A stretch of 64,000 nucleotides of DNA. Origin: Paramacrobiotus metropolitanus (taxonomy: Eukaryota > Tardigrada > Eutardigrada > Parachela > Macrobiotidae). This document shows positions 58,577-64,000 of the stretch, piece after piece (the first letter of the stretch is position 1; every line of letters begins with the position of its first letter). The stretch is taken from NCBI RefSeq assembly GCF_019649055.1, contig NW_026570239.1, positions 1,054,001-1,118,000 of the forward strand, read 5' to 3'. The translations under genes were made by a program, and so were the position numbers. Under the pieces are notes generated by a model that was given only the letters and a program-made list of their open reading frames with translations, did no database searches and was not told where the DNA came from.

Positions 58577-59096
58577 GGCGGCAGCAATAAAAAATATAGT
58601 GGCAGTTGGCAAACTGAACTGCTGCTTTGATCTTCAAGATATTGCAAACCTTCTTCAAATCGCGTACGATCCCAAGATTTTTTCAGGACTTACTATTCGC
58701 CGAATGCAACCATACAAAAGCCACTGTCAATTGTACAGTAATGGTCGGATTACAGTGAACGGAGCTGTTACCGAGCGCAATGCTGAAGAGCTTCTCGAAC
58801 TTTACTGTAGCGATATGCACATGTTAGGCTATACGGCTGCGCACGTTACTGATTTTGAAATAGTTAATGTAGTAGCGTCCTGGGACATGTATAGATCCTT
58901 GAAACTGGATGATGTGTTCAAACAGCTGCACTGCTACCGGCCATGTTATGAACCTGAGCTGTTTCCTGGTCTAAGCGTCCATCTGTCCGAGGCAACTTGT
59001 GTACTTTTTACTTCTGGTAAAATTAATATTTTGGGTGCAAAGTCGGAATTAGCGGTGCGTACTACGGTTGCTGAACTTCGCTTGCTACTGTTTTAG
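58575..59096 (+). CDS. TATA-binding-protein homologue encoded by the Polinton
   Basis: 173 residues covering both TBP repeats and almost nothing else. Repeat 1 has NIVAVGKLNCCFDLQDIA, then YDPKIFSGLTIRRMQP and SNGRITVNGA. Repeat 2 has DFEIVNVVASWDM, then YEPELFPGLSVHL and FTSGKINILGAK. Of the four intercalating phenylalanines of TBP, three are kept (KIFSG, ELFPG, LFTSG) and one is Tyr (QLYSN). Divergence from cellular TBP is large in repeat 1, so it is not a recent host copy. TBP nucleates transcription at TATA boxes; here it may direct host polymerase II to the element's own TATA promoters. Intact frame. Confidence 0.85.
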   Translation: MAAAIKNIVAVGKLNCCFDLQDIANLLQIAYDPKIFSGLTIRRMQPYKSHCQLYSNGRITVNGAVTERNAEELLELYCSDMHMLGYTAAHVTDFEIVNVVASWDMYRSLKLDDVFKQLHCYRPCYEPELFPGLSVHLSEATCVLFTSGKINILGAKSELAVRTTVAELRLLLF

Positions 59097-59234
59097 TCTG
59101 GCACATAAAACTTGATAAAAATAGATGTTTTTTTTTCAAAGTCTTTTCCGCTTTAATAGACCCAATGCTTTGTCAGAAACTACTAAACGTACGAAAAAAA
59201 ATGGTATTCTTATCAAACAAAATAAGTTCTAACA

Positions 59235-59849
59235 TCAATTTTCTTGTGGCTGACGATCTGGTCTACAGGATGTTCCGCTATGCCAGTCGTGTTCAGCTTG
59301 TGGGTCGTCATACGGCAACCAGTTTTCTAATTCTAGTCCACAATGAATACATTTCACAAGGTCACGCAGACCCGTGTAAAAGAAACCCGCTCTTGCAAAA
59401 CGCGCCGCCGACGGTGTACGCAGTGTCCATTTTCGATGTTGAAACGAGTGCAGACGGTATACGAACCGTCTAAATTCATGCTGAAGCCGATAACCTGCTG
59501 CAGCCCGCCCAGGAGTCGCTGTGCTTGGCCTTCCGGTAGGTGCTCCTGGAGGGTCCAACCAAACCAACGTGTATCCATTCAAAGCGCCTAATGGCAGACG
59601 ATATACCCTGTCCGCAGAAGGCGCTGGAGTCGTCGCAGTTGCTGATTCTGACGGTAGCGGTGGTTGTGCCGGAGTTGGTGTTCATAGCAACGTTGGTTGT
59701 GGTGGTGAAATTCCAGTGCCTGGTACTGAAACCGAGTCCGGTACTTGCAGTGGAATGACCCTTGTAGAGCTTACTGGAGAATCCTGCAATTCGCCATCCT
59801 CAACCAAAAGAGAGTCTCCACTATCGTAGTCGTCGCTGACTTCAGACAT
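59235..59849 (-). pseudogene. BIR-domain (IAP-type) gene with in-frame TGA
   Basis: The frame starts at an ATG at 59849 (MSEVSDDYDSGD, acidic) and is open to 59235 except for one TGA at 59682-59684. The second half encodes a full BIR: RLHSFQHRKW, then ARAGFFYTG, the zinc ligands CIHC, W, EHDWH and a final C. There is no RING. A TATATAAA on this strand lies at 59893-59886. The TGA is either a nonsense mutation, a sequencing error or skipped by splicing; I found no fitting intron. BIR proteins bind caspases or their activators and can block apoptosis. Confidence 0.7.
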
Positions 59850-59885
59850 TTTTACACTGCGTGCTGACCGTTCGCATGCTTTCGG

Positions 59886-59893
59886 TTTATATA
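59886..59893 (-). promoter_or_regulatory. TATA box of the BIR gene
   Basis: TATATAAA on the minus strand, 37 bp ahead of the ATG at 59849. It overlaps the stop of the upstream secreted-protein gene. Confidence 0.6.
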
Positions 59894-60436
59894 CCAGCCA
59901 TAGGAATGGTGGCGTTAGGGTCACCTTTATAGGATCGGTATCGTTCAAGGATCATTTCCCACCATGACTGATACCCATCCCGACGCGATACTATCTTGCA
60001 GCAGTATTGTGCAACCTGCATGACTTTCCCAACATACAGTCCTAGGTCAGAGTCGCCGTTCACAGGTCGGGGTAGCGGAAGTCGATAGCGACCTTTCAAG
60101 AACTGTGGCTCCCACCAGCTTGAACAATTCGGGTTAACTGGTAGGCTAGAAAAAAAATCTTCTGGCTTCTTAGGCTTTGGGACTTCATACCCCACGTGGA
60201 GAGTTTTGCACAACCACCCATCGACCATGATATTCATACCCGGTGCCAAATCTAAATAATAGTTTTTTTATTCGACTTTCTCACGACCTTCTGCTTTTAT
60301 TTGTTTTACCGTGAATTTCCTTTACAACGTCCCTTACAAACATCTCAGTGTCACTATTAAAGGTAGAATTATCAACTGCCCCGCCGCCTAACACAGGTGA
60401 AGCACACAGGAAGAAAACAATCGTCTTGAACTCCAT
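59887..60436 (-). CDS. Secreted protein of unknown family (2 exons)
   Basis: Exon 1 is 60436-60310 and starts with a signal peptide (MEFKTIVFFLCASPVLGGG). Exon 2 is 60251-59887. The 58-bp intron (60252-60309) is GT-AG, phase 1, giving 163 residues. The mature part has several Trp and Cys (WLCKT, NPNCSSWW, YCCKI, YQSWWEMI) and two NxS/T sites. Exon 1 alone is too short for an ORF search, and without it the signal peptide would be missed. The extracellular destination is inferred. No known family. Confidence 0.6.
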
Positions 60437-60670
60437 GGTTATTTTTATTAAATAAAAGACGACGTTCTAGAAACTTGCAGGTCGATCCCCTATACTTTGC
60501 AACTTGCACTCTGAGGCCTTTAATAGACTTTACACCTGCAGCCGTATCGATATGCCGTTCGTTTTGTGTTGCAGTGCAAAGATATTCTCTGACTAACCTA
60601 TATGTTTTTTCTGTACTGTAAACAACAAAGACCTTAAATAGACTTTATTCAATATTACCATCAACAACAG

Positions 60671-61183
60671 CTAGCCAGCACACGCTTCAGTTATTTCGCG
60701 CTCATACGCCTGCAAGATGTTACACAACTTCTTTTGTGCCAGTAAAGGTAGCTCCAGTACCATCTCTGGATTATTCAACAATAACTTTGAGCAGTATGTG
60801 GTAGTTTCGACTTCCACGTCCCAGCTCAATCCTTCAACGGACTTCAACCGGATGGACGTCTTTCGTGGAGTCAACGCCCTGTTTAGGCTCTTTGCCTCCA
60901 TCGGTGAAAGATGAATGAATACTAGACGGTCTCCCTGTTGACCTTCAATTTCCATCCAATCAAACTTCCCCTTAAACGTTATTACGTTGGTCTTTACGCT
61001 CCCAGCCAGACTCCACTGTAGTTGGCTATAGGAACCTGCAAAAGGCATAATCTCAGCCTCGTACATTACCGCTAATGTGTTGTCGTACATTTGCGCCATG
61101 ATACTGACAAGCTTTGTGGTAGCTACAGTTGCAACCATTCCAGTTCTTATATAGTAGTTCAGAACAAAGATACCATCTGTCAT
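60671..61183 (-). CDS. Protein of unknown function, start uncertain
   Basis: The open frame runs from an ATG at 61183, but a minus-strand TATATAAG lies inside it at 61154-61146. The ATG at 61099 (MAQMYDN..., 142 residues) therefore has the better promoter spacing. The protein mixes beta-type stretches (VITFKGKFDWMEIEGQQGDRLVFIHLS) with a helical end. No motif recognised. It looks intact. Confidence 0.5.
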   Translation of the reverse strand: MTDGIFVLNYYIRTGMVATVATTKLVSIMAQMYDNTLAVMYEAEIMPFAGSYSQLQWSLAGSVKTNVITFKGKFDWMEIEGQQGDRLVFIHLSPMEAKSLNRALTPRKTSIRLKSVEGLSWDVEVETTTYCSKLLLNNPEMVLELPLLAQKKLCNILQAYEREITEACAG

Positions 61184-61209
61184 TTCCGGTCAGCAGTTTT
61201 CAGACGCGG

Positions 61210-61245
61210 TATATAAACCCTAATACTTCCGACAGCAAATTCAGT
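61210..61245 (+). promoter_or_regulatory. TATA plus TCAGT initiator facing a gene-poor region
   Basis: TATATAAA at 61210-61217 and TCAGT at 61241-61245, spacing 33 bp to the presumed start A. No protein-coding gene follows on this strand for 2 kb; the hairpin cluster does. Confidence 0.6.
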
Positions 61246-61692
61246 CGTCTTTCCTTCTCGAACCAACTTTGGTTTATAAAGGGGTTTTGAGTTGTTCTGT
61301 GTGAGTTGGACACTATCACTCCAACGACTCTGCCACACTTGGCCCGCCATTCTTCCCCAGAGTATTGCTTGGATATTATAGCTAAGCTAGAATGGATTGT
61401 TTGAATCCATCTGACTTACTATGATCACCAAGCAAGACCGTTAACGCCGTAGGTTTTGACCTTTATGGCTTTGCTGTTTTTATGGCTTGCAGACTCTATC
61501 GCCTGCCCACTTGATCATGCACACGGTATTACTCAATAACCGTAGCTGAGTTAATTTGGATTGATCGAATCCATTTGGCTTACTACGATTATTAAGCAAA
61601 ACCGTAACTATTTCTCATATTGCTATACTGGTCTTCTTGACCTTTTCACCTGGAACTGCTTTGTAGTTACGGACGAACTGGTACATAGCGCT

Positions 61693-61742
61693 GGTAGTAG
61701 TGGAAATTACCGTTAATTCTACTGGTCATTTCCATTGCTACC
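61693..61742 (+). ncRNA. Related hairpin 1 of 3
   Basis: The arms 61693-61707 (GGTAGTAGTGGAAAT) and 61728-61742 pair over 15 positions including two G-U, then an ACC/GGT clamp closes the loop after one mismatch. It is homologous to the hairpin at 61921-61992, 239 bp further on. Strand is taken from the upstream promoter. Confidence 0.55.
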
Positions 61743-61805
61743 AATTCCATTGGCACCTCACTGTAACCTTAAAAGTATTGGCTTTAAAAAATGAGTGGAG
61801 GCCCT

Positions 61806-61874
61806 GTAACGCGGAACGGCAGCATTGGATATTACCATTTCTTGGTCATGTCCACTGCTGCTTGTTCCTTGTAC
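61806..61874 (+). ncRNA. Related hairpin 2 of 3
   Basis: A 69-nt imperfect hairpin. The core arms 61819-61832 and 61848-61861 pair at 13 of 14 positions. Lower stems GGAAC/GTTCC and GTA/TAC extend it through small internal loops. The loop is again closed by TACC...GGTC. Size and shape resemble a pre-miRNA. Confidence 0.55.
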
Positions 61875-61920
61875 ATCCTGTACCAATCTTGAATGTTTGC
61901 CAAGCTTTCATGAGGGCTCA

Positions 61921-61992
61921 TACTTAGCGCTGGTAGTAATGAAAATTACCTCAATTATTACTGGTCATTTTCATCTCTATCAGTTCCATGTA
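61921..61992 (+). ncRNA. Related hairpin 3 of 3
   Basis: A 72-nt imperfect hairpin. The arms 61932-61946 and 61967-61981 pair except at two positions. Compared with hairpin 1, a G-C pair is replaced by A-U and a G-U by A-U, so pairing is kept although the sequence changed. The lower stem continues with several pairs and mismatches. Confidence 0.55.
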
Positions 61993-62061
61993 CGCCTCCT
62001 TGCGATTTGGAACCCGCAGTTCGGACTCAAATAGATGCAGAACTTTATTAACATTTCATCA

Positions 62062-62181
62062 GAACAGGTTGTGGCTTACTCGTAGCCTAAACACTTTTAA
62101 AACATAAGGTCCGGGGTTCAATCCCCAGGTAGCTTAAATTAAAAACTTTCAGAAGCAAGCCACAACCTGTTCTTTTTTTTT
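62062..62181 (+). ncRNA. Candidate RNA polymerase III gene, VA-RNA-like
   Basis: A perfect 16-bp terminal stem (62062-62077 with 62157-62172, GAACAGGTTGTGGCTT) encloses 79 nt. An A-box-like TGGCTTACTCG starts at 62073. A full B box, GGTTCAATCCC, lies at 62115-62125 in a GGGG-loop-CCCC hairpin like a tRNA T arm. The 3' stem is followed at once by T9 (62173-62181), a pol III terminator. A normal cloverleaf cannot be drawn, so it is not a tRNA. One caveat is an internal TTTT near 62093. It is convergent with the IAP gene, whose stop overlaps the T-tract. Confidence 0.6.
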
Positions 62182-63199
62182 AACAAAAATACACTGGCAG
62201 AATTTTTTTAATGCCCGAACGACACATTGGGCAACCATCACAATCCTTTACACATGAGTTGCAAACAACAAAATGACCACATGGATACAGCACCTCTGTG
62301 ATGACATTTGTGTAACAAATTTTACATAGCTTTTCATCTTTCACGTCGGCCAAATGATCTGCTGGAGAGCGTAAGAATATTCGTCGCCAGTGTTCTCTTA
62401 CTGCCCGAAGATGTTCCTCGCTGTTACCCTTCATTCTCGCATTTCTGTTAATTCCATAAAACTAATGTTTAGCAGTGCAGGGCTAAAACTTTGAACTAAT
62501 AACCTCTCACGCCTTTCGCTGTCACGGCAACCCTGTTCAAGCCATGGAACGGACCAGGGAAACCCAAGCTCTGACTGGGCCATGATTCGTGCACTAGGAC
62601 GACGGCGTAAGGCTTCCATGACGTGCTCCCAACTATAGAACTGTAAAGCTTGTAGAATTTTCTCTTCTTCGGCCCCATTGTCTGGCCACAGCAGTGCGTC
62701 TTCATCTACAATATCGAATGCTTTATTTCAGTACGGTATTTATTCTTTTACTGCCAATCTAACCTTCTTTAGATGCAATCTTATATTTGTCTTGTTTCCT
62801 CTGCCTAATCATATTTATAAAATTTTCTCCCTTCTGCTCCATCAGATATGGACACTGCGGTCTTAAGGCAGCATGAATCTCCCAAGGGTCTTCATTTTCT
62901 CTCCAGCAATCTCTTCCCATACCACAATAAAAACAGCGTGTTAATATACAATAGTTTATGAAATAGAACCCCGCTGCAGCCATTTCTTGTGGATGTTGAT
63001 GTGGACTGCTTGGCCAACGTGCAAAAGTAGCGAAGCGCCTTTCATAGGATTGCATTTTAGGGCAAAACACCTTGGCAATGACGTCCTTACTGTACTTTTC
63101 GAATCCAGTAAATTCCTCCTCACTAGGCTCTCCATCATAAGCGTCTGCGTCCGCTTCGGTGTCACTACAGCTGGTAACCTCACTTTCTGATTTCGACAT
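62180..63199 (-). CDS. IAP-type BIR-RING gene, RING in a different frame
   Basis: Exon 1 is 63199-62764, exon 2 is 62705-62431, with a 58-bp GT-AG intron (phase 1). Exon 1 has an acidic start (MSKSESEV) and a BIR: RRFATFARW, AAAGFYF, CFYC, W, EIHAAL and C. Exon 2 is a helical linker (QFYSWEHVMEALRRRPS, UBA-like). It stops at 62431 with a TGA that overlaps the ATG of the RING frame (ATGA, 62431-62434). The RING (62434-62180) is complete C3HC4: CKIC...CGHFVVCNSC...CPMC. So BIR and RING are separated by a one-base frame change: a lesion, an error, or termination-reinitiation. A BIR-RING protein would bind and ubiquitinate cell-death factors. Confidence 0.75.
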
Positions 63200-63439
63200 T
63201 TTAAAATCCGGAAAATGGATTTTACGTGTTGCAGCCGGGGTGCCCTTTATGTTCCGTGCACTAATGCCCCGCATTTAATATGAACGATAATACACGATTG
63301 TACATCAAGTGGCAATTAGCTTTCAAGCAGTTCCTATTTTGGCTATAAATACTAGCGTTCCATTCAAGCTTTCATGTTCAAACACGTTTCTCTATTTAAA
63401 ACATATTTAACCTATTTTTGCGAATGTTTGTAGGTCTTT

Positions 63440-63550
63440 AGGAATTTTTTCGAATTTTTTTGAAATTTTTTTTAAAACGGGACGTCTTCCCGGGACGCTC
63501 TTATCAGTGTCCCACATCTAAAAGCCGGTCGTTTAAGGTTTATTACTACT
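63440..63550. repeat. Right terminal inverted repeat of the Polinton
   Basis: Mirror of 37628-37735. The last base, 63550, is followed by the second GGCAGC target copy (63551-63556). A plus-strand TATAAATA at 63344-63351, about 90 bp inside this repeat, points outwards; I could not assign it to a gene. Confidence 0.9.
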
Positions 63551-63782
63551 GGCAGCGGTAGCGATTGGCCAGAAAGTTTCATTCATGAATGAAGAGGAAG
63601 GATTTCCCCTCCCTCTTCATTCACTGATTTTTTGGATGAATTCACGTGATCGTCATCCAGATTTTCATTTCCTACATACTTTGAATTCATTCAGTGCAAG
63701 ATGATTTCTACACATAGTTGCTGCTGAATGATAAATTTGAATGAAAAAACGTGCATTCATTCAATGCATGTGGACACCTTTA
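63551..63782. mobile_element. Right half of the TIR element split by the Polinton
   Basis: It begins with the second GGCAGC copy and ends with CAATGCATGTGGACACCTTT, the complement of the left end at 37399. The interior has an ATTCATTCA-rich fold-back (GATTTCCCCTCCCTCTTCATTC region). No coding capacity. Confidence 0.65.
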
Positions 63783-64000
63783 CTCAGAATTTTTTTCTGA
63801 ATCGAATAAGCCGGGACAGACACGGATCTGAAGTCACGTGACTGAGCTACGGGCTAATTTGCATATCAGGTGCTTTGTCATCGCTTTTGTATGTAATACC
63901 TTTGATAAACAAATGTTTCATATCTAGTTTTATTCAGAAAAAAATTCTGAGTCGACTGGTACGTGAATCACGTGGATCCGAAATCACGTGACCAAGTTAT
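63783..64000. repeat. Inverted repeat at the window end
   Basis: 63783-63803 (ACTCAGAATTTTTTTCTGAAT) is the exact reverse complement of 63932-63952. TCACGTGA/ATCACGTG E-box-like words recur beside each arm. Possibly another small TIR element, cut by the end of the window. Confidence 0.55.

Larger units (their letters stand above)
37628..63550. mobile_element. Complete Polinton/Maverick (adintovirus-like) integration
   Basis: The element is 25,923 bp, bounded by terminal inverted repeats and by the exact 6-bp duplication GGCAGC (37622-37627 and 63551-63556). It starts AGTAGTAATAAACC and ends in the complement; AG termini and 6-bp duplications are known for Polintons. It carries the full diagnostic set: protein-primed PolB, retroviral-type integrase, HerA/FtsK-type packaging ATPase, adenain-like protease, hexon-like and penton-like capsid proteins and a pVI/pX-like protein. 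Accessory genes include TBP, BIR, F-box and ADP-ribosylglycohydrolase homologues. The morphogenesis frames are open, while PolB and several accessory genes carry lesions, so this copy is probably not autonomous. Confidence 0.95.

Noticed and set aside
59343-59829. Plus-strand frames across the BIR gene
   Set aside because: The BIR zinc ligands are on the minus strand; the plus frames are Gly/Cys-rich shadows.
61700-62034. Short plus-strand frames in the hairpin region as proteins
   Set aside because: They run through the repeated hairpins, have no conserved motif, and the conserved feature is pairing, not coding.
62070-62150. A true tRNA gene
   Set aside because: The T-arm-like hairpin and B box are good, but no acceptor stem or anticodon arm of normal shape can be drawn.

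Overview
The window is animal nuclear DNA from a small invertebrate. Its genes carry spliceosomal introns, many of them short (about 60-100 bp), and it is packed with DNA transposons. The left 37.6 kb holds receptors and secreted proteins of animal type: ligand-binding proteins of glutamate-receptor type, a leucine-rich-repeat membrane receptor, a trypsin-like protease and a rhodopsin-family GPCR. I lean towards a compact ecdysozoan genome, perhaps a tardigrade. That is a guess from gene style and from TCAGT/TCATT initiators, not a proof.

Host part (1-37,627). Two tandem paralogues (903-3682 and 4149-6517) encode secreted proteins shaped like the glutamate-receptor ligand-binding clamshell but without a recognisable ion channel. 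A seven-exon, 1433-residue LRR membrane receptor spans 7753-20819. Its introns hold a piggyBac-type MITE, two copies of a TA-flanked MITE, a fold-back element and a nested antisense serine protease. Next come a small secreted protein (21572-22575), a retroelement relic, a two-exon GPCR on the minus strand (26488-29754) with two transposons in its intron, and a two-domain cysteine-rich secreted protein (30902-32980). From 33.4 to 37.6 kb there is a small LTR-type element with two further insertions, then an element cut in half by the next feature.

Viral element (37,628-63,550). This is an end-to-end Polinton/Maverick (adintovirus-like) integration of 25.9 kb, with near-identical terminal inverted repeats that start AGTAGT and a perfect 6-bp target duplication GGCAGC. 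The minus strand from 58.6 to 52.1 kb is a tight morphogenesis block: packaging ATPase, a small hydrophobic-tailed protein, a basic protein, integrase, penton-like capsid protein, pVI/pX-like protein, hexon-like major capsid protein and adenain-like protease, with 8-bp overlaps or gaps of at most 24 bp between most of them. All of these frames look intact. Protein-primed family B DNA polymerase lies on the plus strand. It is broken by a pogo/Tigger-type transposon and by frame lesions. Accessory genes include an F-box-like protein, an ADP-ribosylglycohydrolase, a small membrane protein, two BIR (IAP-type) genes and a secreted protein.

What stands out. The element encodes a TATA-binding-protein homologue whose start codon shares CATG with the start of the ATPase on the opposite strand. 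Several of its genes have clear TATA boxes at the expected distance. The right end has a gene-poor kilobase (61.2-62.2 kb) with its own TATA plus initiator. It carries three related, covarying hairpins, followed by a candidate RNA polymerase III gene with A box, B box, a perfect 16-bp terminal stem and a T9 terminator, an arrangement like adenovirus VA RNA. Another hairpin with a long stem sits between the convergent gene blocks at 52.04-52.10 kb. Together these suggest a DNA virus relic with its own transcription factor and a set of small structured RNAs.
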